A stretch of 64,000 bases of DNA from assembly GCF_018613875.1 (NCBI RefSeq), contig NZ_JAGGPJ010000012.1, positions 1 to 64,000 of the forward strand, written 5' to 3'. A program made the position numbers and the translations under genes. Within the stretch, counting starts at the first letter, position 1. Each line of letters begins with the position of its first letter. Under the pieces are notes generated by a model, which worked only from the letters and a program-made list of their open reading frames with translations, did no database searches and was not told the DNA's origin. The DNA is from Arthrobacter sp. ISL-28. GTDB taxonomy: Bacteria; Actinomycetota; Actinomycetes; Actinomycetales; Micrococcaceae. This document shows, piece after piece, positions 32,205 through 42,465 of the stretch.

Positions 32205-33128
32205 CTAGCCTGCCGGAGGAACATTCTTGAAGACATCAGGATATCGGTCCAGGGCCGCCCAGCGGTTAACCGGCCAGGCGATCACCGCGGCCTCGCCCTC
32301 AATGTCCGCGATATCCACGAAGCCCCCGTTGGAGTCCATATGGGCACGGGAGTCTGCAGAATGGTTGCGGTTGTCCCCCATCACCCAGACCTTGCCGGCC
32401 GGAACCACGACGTCGAAGTCGCGCACCAGCGGCACTTCGGCGGGGTTGACGTACTTTTCGTCCAGCGGGGCCCCGTTGACGGTCAGTTTGCCCCCGGCGT
32501 CGCAGCAGACGACGTGGTCGCCAGGCAGCCCGATGACGCGTTTGACCAGGTGCTGCTCGGAGTTGTCCGGAAGCAGGCCCACGAACGTGAGCCCGTCCTC
32601 GAACCACGTGTACGGCCCGTCGACCTTCTGCGGCGTAGGCGGCAGCCACCCCTTGGTGTCCTTGAAGACCACCACGTCGCCGCGCTCAAGGGCGAACGGT
32701 TCCGGAACGAGGAGATTAACGAAAATGCGGTCGTTGATGTCCAGGGTGCTCACCATGGACTCCGACGGAATGTAGAAGGCGCGGAAGAGGAACGTCTTGA
32801 TGAGGAAGGAGAGGACGACGGCGATGACCACCACCGTGGCGATCTCCTTCAGCCACACCAGCAACGGGTTGCGGTCAGGAGCGTGCTCCTTCCGGCCGCG
32901 CCGGGACGGGGCGGCATCCCCACGGGCGGCAGGGGCAGCGTCGGCGCGGCCGGCAGCTTCGTCACTGCTCGCAGGGGCAGCACCGCCGGGGCTTACCGGA
33001 GCGCCGGCACCTGTACCTGCGCCTTCGTCCGGCACGGATACCGCCGAAACGGGCTCGCCCGAAGCGTGTCTTCCCGGCCTCGCAGCAGCCCGCTGCGGCT
33101 CGGAAGTCCCGGGATCTGTCTCGGGCAT
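32205..33128 (-). CDS. lepB: Signal peptidase I (long N-terminal extension)
   Basis: The 307-residue enzyme cleaves signal peptides of exported proteins at the outer face of the membrane. It has an Ala/Pro/Gly-rich, likely disordered cytoplasmic extension of about 85 residues, one membrane helix (residues 93-112), the catalytic Ser124 in YIPSESM, and the Lys in [20 protein letters not shown]. The final [14 protein letters not shown] box is intact. It directly follows a second lepB (adjacent stop and start). Confidence 0.95.
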   Translation of the reverse strand: MPETDPGTSEPQRAAARPGRHASGEPVSAVSVPDEGAGTGAGAPVSPGGAAPASSDEAAGRADAAPAARGDAAPSRRGRKEHAPDRNPLLVWLKEIATVVVIAVVLSFLIKTFLFRAFYIPSESMVSTLDINDRIFVNLLVPEPFALERGDVVVFKDTKGWLPPTPQKVDGPYTWFEDGLTFVGLLPDNSEQHLVKRVIGLPGDHVVCCDAGGKLTVNGAPLDEKYVNPAEVPLVRDFDVVVPAGKVWVMGDNRNHSADSRAHMDSNGGFVDIADIEGEAAVIAWPVNRWAALDRYPDVFKNVPPAG

Positions 33129-33809
33129 CTACTGTCCGTCCTTTGTCGTTGTAATGGCCGCCAATGGTGGCCGTGCCACTGACGCAAATCTATCAAGCGG
33201 CCAGATGATTTGTACCGGCCGCCCGATCACCCGATCCATGCGCACCATTCCGCCGCCGGGCGCCCCCAACAGGCTGCGGGAGTCGGCCGACACCGAACGG
33301 TGGTCGCCCAGGAGCCACAGCCGTCCTGCCGGGACGGACACACTGAACTTTTGACTGCTCGGCATGTCTCCCGCATAGAGGTAGGGTTCCGCCAGCGGCT
33401 TGCCGTTTACTGTAAGCCGCTTCCGGGCGTCGCAGCACACGACGCTGTCGCCGGGCAGGCCGATGACGCGCTTGACGTAGGTAGTATCACTGCCCGTGAT
33501 CCCCAGCCAGTGTCCGGCTGCAACCACCGCATCCTGCACTGGCCCCGAGCCGGAGTTCAGGGGCGCGAACGAGCCGCGGCCGTCGAACACCACGACGTCG
33601 CCGCGGCGAATCGGGTCCGTCTGGAAATCCGTGCGGGAGACCAGAATCCTGTCGCCCGTATAGAACAGCGGTTCCATGGAGGCCGACGGTATGTAGTACA
33701 CGTCCAGCCACAGCGAGCGGACCAGTCCGCTGATGACGAGGGCGAGGGCGAGGCCGAGAAACACAAAACGCCAGCCCGGTTTCCCTGGCTGGCGTTGTGT
33801 CTTGTCCAT
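33129..33809 (-). CDS. lepB: Signal peptidase I (short form)
   Basis: From the ATG at 33809 the 226-residue product has a short head, a membrane helix (residues 14-32), catalytic Ser44 in YIPSASM, Lys in [20 protein letters not shown] and the C-terminal GDHRSVSADSRSLLG box. It is a complete paralogue of the following gene without the long cytoplasmic extension. The start at 33809 is preferred over an upstream one because it begins just before the basic head. Tandem signal peptidases in this locus are usual for Arthrobacter-type genomes. Confidence 0.94.
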   Translation of the reverse strand: MDKTQRQPGKPGWRFVFLGLALALVISGLVRSLWLDVYYIPSASMEPLFYTGDRILVSRTDFQTDPIRRGDVVVFDGRGSFAPLNSGSGPVQDAVVAAGHWLGITGSDTTYVKRVIGLPGDSVVCCDARKRLTVNGKPLAEPYLYAGDMPSSQKFSVSVPAGRLWLLGDHRSVSADSRSLLGAPGGGMVRMDRVIGRPVQIIWPLDRFASVARPPLAAITTTKDGQ

Positions 33810-33893
33810 GATCCGTATCCTGTGGCGCTGTTGCGGATGGCTCCGGCGCTGGCCGGACACGGGTCAGGGACCCGCCGTGCAAGTCCCGAGGAC

Positions 33894-34253
33894 TTACTTG
33901 GCGGTGCTGAAGTCGCGCTTTTCCTTGATCTTCGCAGCCTTACCGCGCAGTGCACGCATGTAGTAAAGCTTGGCGCGGCGCACGTCACCCTTGGAGACGA
34001 GCTCGATCTTTTCGATGATCGGGGAGTGTACCGGGAAGGTACGCTCTACGCCGACACCGAAGGAAACCTTGCGGACCGTGAAGGTCTCACGGACGCCATT
34101 GCCCTGGCGGCCCAGGACGAAGCCCTGGAATACCTGGACACGGGTGTTCTTGCCTTCGATGATGTTCACGTGAACCTTGAGGGTGTCACCCGCGCGGAAC
34201 TCGGGAACATCGGTGCGCAGCGAGGCTGCATCTACGGAATCGAGGATATGCAT
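33894..34253 (-). CDS. rplS: 50S ribosomal protein L19
   Basis: The 119-residue product matches L19: [80 protein letters not shown]. It sits at the 30S-50S interface. The ATG at 34253 ([10 protein letters not shown]) is the family start. It is downstream of trmD after a 261-base gap, in which no gene is seen, and upstream of the lepB pair. Confidence 0.97.
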   Translation of the reverse strand: MHILDSVDAASLRTDVPEFRAGDTLKVHVNIIEGKNTRVQVFQGFVLGRQGNGVRETFTVRKVSFGVGVERTFPVHSPIIEKIELVSKGDVRRAKLYYMRALRGKAAKIKEKRDFSTAK

Positions 34254-34514
34254 TGATCCACTCCTGGTGAACGCCACAGGTCATTCACTTTGGGTCACGG
34301 CGGCCAAGCCCGGACAGCGTCCGGGAATTGCCGCTGAAAGTGTTGTGTCCGGTCCCGCCGCTGGTTGGCGGCACCGGGGTGACTTGCTGTTGGCGGCGCT
34401 CCCCCTGTGGCAGGTGCGGGCCCAGCAGACACAAGGATTAATTATGCCCCATATGGCACGAATTGGTTAATACCGGGCACAATCCGTGCCCGCTTGGAAC
34501 GCCCAGTGGACATC

Positions 34515-35309
34515 TCAGGCGTCCGGGCGCCTCTTGAGGTGGCCGTCGACGACGTCGTACCCCAGGTCCGCGAGGGCGGTGCGGTCCGCGCGGGGCAGAC
34601 TTCCGGCGTCGAGCTTCTCCAGCAGGTCCGGGCGGCGTTCCGCCGTCCGCCGGTACTGCTCGTGGCGGCGCCACTGCGCGATCTTTCCGTGGTTGCCGCT
34701 CAGCAGGACTGCCGGCACTTCCCGGTCCCGCCAGACTGAAGGTTTGGTGTAGACCGGGTACTCGAGCAGGCCGTCCGAATGCGACTCCTCGACAAGGGAC
34801 TCGGGATTGCCGACAACCCCGGGCAGCAGCCTGCCGATGGCCTCCACCATGGCCAGGACGGCCACTTCGCCGCCGTTGAGGACGTAGTCGCCAAGGCTCA
34901 CAGGGCGAACGGTGAAGTGCTCCTCCGCCCATTCGATGACCCGCTCGTCGATTCCCTCGTAGCGGCCACAGGCGAAGACCAGCTGGTCCTGCTCGGCAAG
35001 CTCGTAGGCCAGCGCCTGGTTGAATCGCTCCCCCGCGGGCGAGGGAACAATCAGCACCGGCTTGCCCGCACCGGCAGGACGCGCCGCGGCCACAGACGCC
35101 AGCGCCTGCGCCCAGGGTTCGGCCTTCATCACCATGCCCGCGCCCCCGCCGTAAGGGGTGTCATCGACCGTTCGGTGGCGGTCGGTGGTGAAGGAGCGGA
35201 GGTCATGGACGTGGAGGTCCAGCAGTCCGTCCTGGCGGGCTTTGCCGATCAGCGACAGGTCCAGCGGTGCCAGGTATTCAGGAAAGATACTGACGACGTC
35301 GATTCTCAT
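34515..35309 (-). CDS. trmD: tRNA (guanine-N1-)-methyltransferase
   Basis: The 264-residue enzyme methylates G37 of tRNAs with a G36 to prevent frameshifting. SPOUT-fold landmarks are [67 protein letters not shown] and [20 protein letters not shown]. It is adjacent to rimM with no gap, in the standard rpsP-rimM-trmD order. Confidence 0.97.
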   Translation of the reverse strand: MRIDVVSIFPEYLAPLDLSLIGKARQDGLLDLHVHDLRSFTTDRHRTVDDTPYGGGAGMVMKAEPWAQALASVAAARPAGAGKPVLIVPSPAGERFNQALAYELAEQDQLVFACGRYEGIDERVIEWAEEHFTVRPVSLGDYVLNGGEVAVLAMVEAIGRLLPGVVGNPESLVEESHSDGLLEYPVYTKPSVWRDREVPAVLLSGNHGKIAQWRRHEQYRRTAERRPDLLEKLDAGSLPRADRTALADLGYDVVDGHLKRRPDA

Positions 35310-35897
35310 CTAGGCTTTGGCCCCCGGCCTGGGTTCGCCAGCCTCAGGCTCAGAACCGCCGTCAGCGGCCGCATCGCCAGCGCCTTCCTCGGTGTTGACC
35401 TCGAACAGGCCTTCCGGCGGGGTCACCAGGATGTAGCCTTCCTCAACATTCACTTCGGGCACAATCTGCTCGACGAACGGAATCAGGATCTCCTTGCCGT
35501 CCGGCGTCTCAACCACCAGCAGGTCCTGGACGGGCATCGTGTTCAGGCCTGAGATCTTGCCGACCACCTGCGAGCCGACGCGCGCCTCAAGACCCACGAG
35601 CTCATGCTCGTACCAGCCTTCGTCATCGTCCTCATCGAGTTCCTCGGTTTCGATGAACAGCTTGGCGCCGCGGAGGGTTTCCGCCTCGTTCCGGGTTTCG
35701 ATCTCCTCGAATCCAAGCAGGAGGATGTCCTTATTCCAGCGTGCACTAAGCACCGTCAGGGGCCCGGCGGACGCCGGCTCCACCACGAACTGGGTCCCCG
35801 GCACAAACCGGTCTTCGGGGGCATCGGTGAGCACCTGGACAGTCACCTCGCCACGGATCCCGTGGGGCTTGCCGATTCGTGCCACCTGAAGCTGCAT
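35310..35897 (-). CDS. rimM: 16S rRNA processing protein RimM
   Basis: The 195-residue product has the RimM N-terminal domain (MQLQVARIGKPHGIRGEVTV), the linker with LLGFEEIETRNEAETLRGAK, and the PRC-barrel (GWYEHELVGLEARVGSQVVG, LNTMPVQDLLVVETPDGKEI, PFVEQIVPEVNVEEGYILV). An acidic, Gly/Ala-rich tail of about 30 residues follows, longer than usual. RimM assists assembly of the 30S head and binds S19. Confidence 0.95.
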   Translation of the reverse strand: MQLQVARIGKPHGIRGEVTVQVLTDAPEDRFVPGTQFVVEPASAGPLTVLSARWNKDILLLGFEEIETRNEAETLRGAKLFIETEELDEDDDEGWYEHELVGLEARVGSQVVGKISGLNTMPVQDLLVVETPDGKEILIPFVEQIVPEVNVEEGYILVTPPEGLFEVNTEEGAGDAAADGGSEPEAGEPRPGAKA

Positions 35898-35984
35898 GTG
35901 TTCCTCTGTTCCGGAGTGCTCTGTGAAAGGGAGTTCGTTAAATGAATGTGCCGATGATTTGCGGCCTTTTGGCCGGAAAGCAGT

Positions 35985-36019
35985 CCGGCCCCTCCACCGT
36001 TAGCGGGTGGAGGGGCCGG
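35985..36019 (-). terminator. GC-rich hairpin between khpA and rimM
   Basis: CCGGCCCCTCCACC pairs perfectly over 14 bases with GGTGGAGGGGCCGG across a 7-base loop. A smaller hairpin (CGGCC-TTTT-GGCCG at 35961-35974) follows in the direction of transcription. There is no long T-tract. It may be an attenuator that lowers rimM-trmD expression relative to rpsP, or protect the upstream mRNA end. Confidence 0.5.
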
Positions 36020-36044
36020 ACTTAAGACAAGTGTTGCAGGCGCG

Positions 36045-36287
36045 TTACCGGCGGCGGTCGGTGTCGACAACGTCGACCCTGACCTGCTCGCCATCTGCCA
36101 GTGCCGCCACTACGGTGCGCAGTGCGCGTGCGGTGCGGCCCTGGCGTCCGATTACCCGTCCAAGGTCTTCCTGATGAACGCGCACCTCGAGGGTATCCCC
36201 GCGGCGGTTGTTCTTCGCGCTGACCTTGACGTCCTCAGGGGAGTCAACGATTCCGCGGACAAGGTGTTCGAGCGCTTCTGCCAGCAA
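36045..36287 (-). CDS. khpA: KH-domain RNA-binding protein (KhpA type)
   Basis: The 80-residue product is a single type II KH domain: LAEALEHLVRGIVDSPEDVK, GDTLEVRVHQEDLGRVIGRQ, GRTARALRTVVAALADGEQV. The GRxIGxxG loop is GRVIGRQG. KhpA binds RNA, often with KhpB, and affects cell shape and translation. It starts one base after the rpsP stop, in the conserved rpsP-khpA-rimM-trmD order. Confidence 0.94.
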   Translation of the reverse strand: MLAEALEHLVRGIVDSPEDVKVSAKNNRRGDTLEVRVHQEDLGRVIGRQGRTARALRTVVAALADGEQVRVDVVDTDRRR

Positions 36288-36288
36288 C

Positions 36289-36699
36289 TTACTCAGCCTC
36301 GGTGGTCTCTGCTTCAGCTTCGGCGGGAGCTTCTGCCTTGGCCTTCTTGGTGATGGCTTCCGGGATGATCACGGAACCCTTTTCCGGAGCAACGAAGGCT
36401 TCCTTGGCAACCTTGGTCTTCAAGGTGCCTTCCTGGCCCGGGAGACCCTTGAACTTCTGCCAGTCACCGGTGATCTTGAGGATCGCGGCAACCTGCTCCG
36501 ACGGCTGTGCGCCGACGGACAGCCAGTACTGTGCACGCTCGGAGTTGACCTCGATGTATGAGGGCTCTTCGGTGGGGTGGTACTTGCCGATCTCTTCGAT
36601 TGCACGGCCATCACGCTTGGTGCGTGAGTCGGCAACGACGATGCGGTAGTACGGTGCGCGCATCTTACCGAAGCGCTTAAGGCGAATCTTTACGGCCAC
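36289..36699 (-). CDS. rpsP: 30S ribosomal protein S16
   Basis: The product starts from GTG 36699 ([20 protein letters not shown]), preceded by AGGAG, and includes [20 protein letters not shown] and [21 protein letters not shown]16 is an early assembly protein of the 30S body. An Ala/Glu/Lys-rich tail extends it to 136 residues, as common in actinobacteria. It is the first gene of the operon through trmD. Confidence 0.96.
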   Translation of the reverse strand: MAVKIRLKRFGKMRAPYYRIVVADSRTKRDGRAIEEIGKYHPTEEPSYIEVNSERAQYWLSVGAQPSEQVAAILKITGDWQKFKGLPGQEGTLKTKVAKEAFVAPEKGSVIIPEAITKKAKAEAPAEAEAETTEAE

Positions 36700-36922
36700 T
36701 TTTGTGGTCACTCCTGTTTCTGAAACGGGGTTGAACCCGGCTTTCTGCACCCGTGGGGCGGGCCATACTTGGGGGTTCGAAAGGACAAGATCCAGACGCG
36801 GAGAGAGGGGCCGCGCAGATCGAGTACCTGTTTATTGTGCCAGATCAGCGGCGTGATTTCGACTTGACACACGCCCGGCCCCGGTTTTGGACGCTCCGCG
36901 ACGGAATCGGCCCTGTGGCCGG

Positions 36923-37360
36923 TCAGGAAGACCAGACGTAAAGGCCAGTGCGGCTGTTCTCATCAACGCTTCCGGCGAGTTCCGCCAACTGCTGGACGTA
37001 CGTCCGCGCCTCGTCCGCACCGAAGGGCATATCCTCCTCGGCAGCCCACCGCTCGGCGACGTCATCGAGGACGTCGCCCTCGCCTTCGGATTCGTAGCTA
37101 AGCAGTTCCGCGAGCGCCCGGACCATGGCCGGCGGCACACCCAGCAGGGAGTCACTGGCAACATCAACCATCGCAAGTTCGTAGTCGGCGCCGCCTGCAT
37201 GGACAGCCGCACCGGCAAAGTCGCCAAGCTGTTCGATTTCAAAGTCGCTGATCCCCGGAATCCGGACGCCCTCGCCGGACCCGGCGCCGCCGGACTCAAG
37301 GGCAGCGGCGCGCTTGAGGGCCTCACTGTGAGTGGCAACAAAAATTTCGGTGAAGCCCAT
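36923..37360 (-). CDS. Conserved hypothetical protein
   Basis: The 145-residue acidic, soluble product begins MGFTEIFVATHSEALKRAAA and has helices such as LLGVPPAMVRALAELLSYES and EARTYVQQLAELAGSVDENS. I know similar proteins only as hypothetical from Micrococcaceae genomes. The ATG at 37360 fits the start of coherent protein sequence; the open frame upstream is antisense-like. No neighbours in the same transcript are evident. Confidence 0.65.
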   Translation of the reverse strand: MGFTEIFVATHSEALKRAAALESGGAGSGEGVRIPGISDFEIEQLGDFAGAAVHAGGADYELAMVDVASDSLLGVPPAMVRALAELLSYESEGEGDVLDDVAERWAAEEDMPFGADEARTYVQQLAELAGSVDENSRTGLYVWSS

Positions 37361-37487
37361 GGAATTCGTCCTCGTTCCGTCGACGGCGGGTGCCCCGGAG
37401 GCGGCGGGGCCGCCCGGAGTGTTCGAAATCAGCCTAACCCAGCCAGCCAGGCGAATTCGGCCCATTGCCGGCCCAGCCATGGCGGCC

Positions 37488-38363
37488 TCAGCGCACGGCC
37501 ACGCGGATGCGGTTGCGCCACGGATCCTCGAACCGGAGCTCTGCCCCGGTGTGGTGAGCAGCGACGCCGGCGACCTTAAGCCGGTCGGCGAGGGCTCCGA
37601 CGTCGTCACCGCCGGGGACTTCAATGAGGACCTCACCCAGGCCCAGGGTGTCCCGGCGCGGACCGGCGCCGCGGCTGTTCCAGACGTTCATGGCCATGTG
37701 GTGGTGGTAGCCGCCGGCCGAAACGAACAGCGCCTGGCCGTGCCAGCCTGCGGTCTTTTCGAACCCCAGGATTCCCACGTAGAAGTCGTGGGCGGACTGG
37801 ACGTCACCGACCTGCAGGTGGACGTGCCCCACTCCTGCCTCCGTTCCGCGCTGGCCTTCCACGGCGCCCTGCGTCAGATGGTCCTGCAGGTACTTCTGCG
37901 GCGGCAGTGCGAGGCTGTCCATGACCACGGTCTTGCCGTCCCACGACCATTCCTCCCGGGGGCGGTCCCAGTACAGCTCGATGCCGTTTCCCTCCGGGTC
38001 ACTGAAGTAGAACGCCTCGCTCACGAGGTGGTCTGCGCTGCCCGTGAAGGACCGGGGGTCGTACTGGGCGGTGGTGGCCACCGTAGCGGCGAGGGCCGAC
38101 TGGTCGTCAAAGAGGAGCGCGGTGTGAAAGAGACCGGCTTCCCCCCGGCTGGGGATGCTCAGGCCGGGGGCAGGAGCGAGATGAACCAGCGGCGTCCTGA
38201 GTCGGCCGAGGTAGAGTCCGCCGTCCTGCTCCGCCACGACGTCGAGCCCGAGGGCCCGCTGATAGTAGTCGGTCATGAGCTTCATGTCCCCCACCTTGAG
38301 CATCACGGTGCCCATGGTGAGATCGGCAGGAAGAAGATCCTGGCTGCTGGATGCTGGCGTCAT
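37488..38363 (-). CDS. VOC-family ring-cleavage dioxygenase-like protein (CatE type)
   Basis: Two glyoxalase/VOC modules are present: residues about 20-140 (GTVMLKVGDMKLMTDYYQRA, GLFHTALLF, DPEGNGIELYWDRP) and 160-290 (VGHVHLQVGDVQSAHDFYVG, HHHMAMNVWNS). Candidate metal ligands are the His of GLFHTALLF, the Glu of GIELYWDRP and the His of VGHVHL. This resembles catechol-2,3-dioxygenase CatE/YfiE of Bacillus; the substrate is unproven. The ATG at 38363 has GGGAG at good distance. Confidence 0.85.
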   Translation of the reverse strand: MTPASSSQDLLPADLTMGTVMLKVGDMKLMTDYYQRALGLDVVAEQDGGLYLGRLRTPLVHLAPAPGLSIPSRGEAGLFHTALLFDDQSALAATVATTAQYDPRSFTGSADHLVSEAFYFSDPEGNGIELYWDRPREEWSWDGKTVVMDSLALPPQKYLQDHLTQGAVEGQRGTEAGVGHVHLQVGDVQSAHDFYVGILGFEKTAGWHGQALFVSAGGYHHHMAMNVWNSRGAGPRRDTLGLGEVLIEVPGGDDVGALADRLKVAGVAAHHTGAELRFEDPWRNRIRVAVR

Positions 38364-38413
38364 TTGAATACTCCCGGGTTCCCCGGCCACCGGATTTCGA
38401 TGGTCCTACATAT

Positions 38414-39523
38414 CTAAATTACTTGAAGCTTCAATTTATTCCTAGCGACCACCCTGCCGCGCAGGACCACCGCCCGCAACTCCCTGATCGTTCCGGGGTT
38501 CTCGCGCGGATCCTCGGAGCACAGCACCACATCAGCGCTTGCACCCTCGGCAATGCCGTCAGCCCCGAGCCAGCGGCGGGCACCCCAGCAGGCTGCATCC
38601 ACGGCGGCGGCCGCCGGAAGGCCCGCAGCGTGGAGGGCCAGGATTTCGTCCGCTATCCGGCCGTGCAGGATCACGCTGCCTGCATCCGTACCGGCGAAAA
38701 TCTGCACACCAGCCTCATGGGCCTCCAGGACCCGTTCGTTCCGGCGTTCCCAGAGGGCACGCATGTGGGCCGCGTAGCGGGGGAACTTGGGCTCCGCCTG
38801 GGCGGCGATGTCCGGGAACGTGGCGATATTGATCAGCGTGGGAACGATCGGCACCTGCTGCTCGACCAGCCGTGGAACGTGCCGCGGGAGGAGCCCTGTG
38901 GCGTGTTCGATGCAGTCGATTCCGGCGTCCAGCATGTCGTCCAGGCTGTCCTCACCGAAGCAGTGCGCCGTGACCCTGGCGCCTTCATCGTGGGCGGCGC
39001 AGACGGCGTCCCGAACAGCAGCGGCCGGAAACGACGGGGCGAGGTCGCCGGCGTCGCGGTCGATCCAGTCCCCCACGAGCTTTACCCAGCCGTCTCCGGA
39101 ACGCGCCTGCTTCCGGACCGCCTCCACGAGGCCTTCCGGCTCGACGTCAACGGCAAAGTTCCTCAGGTAGCGGCGCGCCCGCGCGATGTGCCGTCCGGCA
39201 CGGATGATCCTCGGCACTTCCGGCAGGTGCTGTAGCCACCGCGTGTCACTGACGACCCCGGCGTCCCTGACGAGCAGTGTGCCTGCATCGCGGTCTGTCA
39301 TCGCCTGGGCATGGGCAACGTCGTCGTCCACGGCGCCCGCGGGCCCCAACCCGATGTGGCAGTGGGCATCCACGAAACCTGGCAACACCCAGCCATCCAG
39401 AACCACGTCAGGGCTGCCGGGCGGACGCTGGAATGTCAGCAGGTCGTCCACGGCCCAGAGACCGGATTGCTCCTGGTCCGGGCCTGCGAGCACGGTGCCG
39501 GTGAATTCAATGATGTGCGCCAT
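38414..39523 (-). CDS. Amidohydrolase-family enzyme
   Basis: The 369-residue product shows the TIM-barrel amidohydrolase plan: an N-terminal beta part, the metal motif GFVDAHCHIGLGP (HxH), later His in ARVTAHCFGEDSLDDML and DCIEHATGLLP, and the catalytic Asp in QIFAGTDAGSVILHGRIADE. The C-terminal GADGIAEGASADVVLCSEDP is typical of imidazolonepropionase-like members. It hydrolyses an unknown C-N bond. It starts on the same strand upstream of the VOC gene with a 50-base gap, so the two may be a unit. Confidence 0.87.
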   Translation of the reverse strand: MAHIIEFTGTVLAGPDQEQSGLWAVDDLLTFQRPPGSPDVVLDGWVLPGFVDAHCHIGLGPAGAVDDDVAHAQAMTDRDAGTLLVRDAGVVSDTRWLQHLPEVPRIIRAGRHIARARRYLRNFAVDVEPEGLVEAVRKQARSGDGWVKLVGDWIDRDAGDLAPSFPAAAVRDAVCAAHDEGARVTAHCFGEDSLDDMLDAGIDCIEHATGLLPRHVPRLVEQQVPIVPTLINIATFPDIAAQAEPKFPRYAAHMRALWERRNERVLEAHEAGVQIFAGTDAGSVILHGRIADEILALHAAGLPAAAAVDAACWGARRWLGADGIAEGASADVVLCSEDPRENPGTIRELRAVVLRGRVVARNKLKLQVI

Positions 39524-39671
39524 GGTTCAAGCCTAGTTCGAACAGTCCACTTGGAGCCGCCCACTCCGCGGAACAGCACGGCGCTGGCCTTGCTCTTTCC
39601 GCCCGGTCCAGCCGTGTCACACGGAGTTCGGACGGGCACCGCCTGCAGGGCTGTGGTAGCTTCGTCTACGA

Positions 39672-39757
39672 CCACACGGGTGCCCCTGCAGGGGCTGAGA
39701 TCGGGCTAGCGCAGCCTGCGACCGTTGAACCTGTCCGGGTAATGCCGGCGAAGGAAG
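39672..39757 (+). promoter_or_regulatory. TPP (Thi-box) riboswitch upstream of thiC
   Basis: The leader contains GGGTGCCCCTGCAGGGGCTGA directly followed by GA, then the second arm ACCGTTGAACCTGTCCGGGT and AATGCCGGCGAAGGAAG. These are the CUGAGA and ACCUGA-type conserved cores of the THI element. It ends about 10 bases before the thiC ATG, so the GGAAG at its end is probably also the ribosome site; TPP binding should therefore block translation initiation. Confidence 0.93.
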
Positions 39758-39767
39758 TGAGCAGTAA

Positions 39768-41600
<1,833 letters not shown>

Positions 41601-41620
41601 CGGCCTTTTCGGGGCTCCGC

Positions 41621-41647
41621 CCGGCCGGCACATTGGGGGCCGGCCGG
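41621..41647 (+). terminator. GC-rich hairpin after thiC
   Basis: CCGGCCGGC pairs with GCCGGCCGG across a 9-base loop, 20 bases downstream of the thiC stop. No T-tract follows. It lies between convergent genes thiC and the hydrolase. Confidence 0.45.
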
Positions 41648-41675
41648 ACGGGGCCCTGGATAACGAGCGGTGGGG

Positions 41676-42410
41676 TCAGGACGCCCGCGGATGTTGCCCG
41701 CGACTGACCTCGGCAACAAACGCTCGGATAAAACGGTCGCCCTCGGGGGAATCCTGGGGCCGGTGGCCTCCCGCGGCAATGCGGTGCAGGGCGCCGGTCT
41801 CCCTGAGATAGCCGGCAATCTCCTCATACAGGGGTTCCCAACCGCCAGTGAGGACCAAGGTAGGGACACCGGGAACAATCTGCAGCGGGGCCTGCCAGGG
41901 GGGTGCCTGCAGCCGCAGGCGCCTGGCGGCGCGCCGCGCTTCCGGCGTGCTGGGGCCCGGTGCTTCCGCCGCGAAGGCACGCCGTACGAACTCCCGCTCA
42001 TAGTCGTCGTCGCCGAGCTGGTGCCGGACCTCAAACAGGGGCTCCATCAGTGACCGGTGCGCCGCCGTCGCCGGCAGTTCCGCGGTCAGGGACAGGCAGG
42101 CCGGCTCCACAAGCGTCAGCGAGAATACGAGGTCCGGCCGTTCGACGGCGGCCATCATCGCGGCGATGGCACCCTGGGAGTGAGCCACCACGTGGCCGCC
42201 GGCAGCGCCGCGGCCGTCATCGGCCAGCGACCGCAGCACGATGCGCACGTCCTCGGCGAAGTCCGTTTCCAGCGGTTCGGCCTCCGCGTCAAAGCCGTGC
42301 CGGCGCAGGAACAGGGCGTCATACTGCAGGGCCATGCCGTGCTGGCGCGGCCACGCGGCGGAGCCGAAACTCCCGGCCCCGTGGACGAACACTACCCGCT
42401 GCTTAAACAT
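41676..42410 (-). CDS. Alpha/beta hydrolase
   Basis: The 244-residue product has an oxyanion-type VVFVHGAGSFGSAAWP, the nucleophile elbow VVAHSQGAIAAMMA (Ser in AHSQG), a later LVLTGGWEPLYEEIA carrying a possible acid, and the final catalytic His in AAGGHRPQDSPEGDRFIRAF. The fold and triad are clear; the substrate is not. No co-directional partner nearby except ffh upstream. Confidence 0.88.
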   Translation of the reverse strand: MFKQRVVFVHGAGSFGSAAWPRQHGMALQYDALFLRRHGFDAEAEPLETDFAEDVRIVLRSLADDGRGAAGGHVVAHSQGAIAAMMAAVERPDLVFSLTLVEPACLSLTAELPATAAHRSLMEPLFEVRHQLGDDDYEREFVRRAFAAEAPGPSTPEARRAARRLRLQAPPWQAPLQIVPGVPTLVLTGGWEPLYEEIAGYLRETGALHRIAAGGHRPQDSPEGDRFIRAFVAEVSRGQHPRAS

Positions 42411-42465
42411 GACCCAACCTTATGGCAGAGGTCTGGCATCGCCGCCGGCCGACATGACCGTGCCC

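Noticed and set aside
37332..38417. 361-codon open frame opposite the VOC gene
   Set aside because: The minus-strand frame has two clear VOC modules; the plus frame is a shadow.
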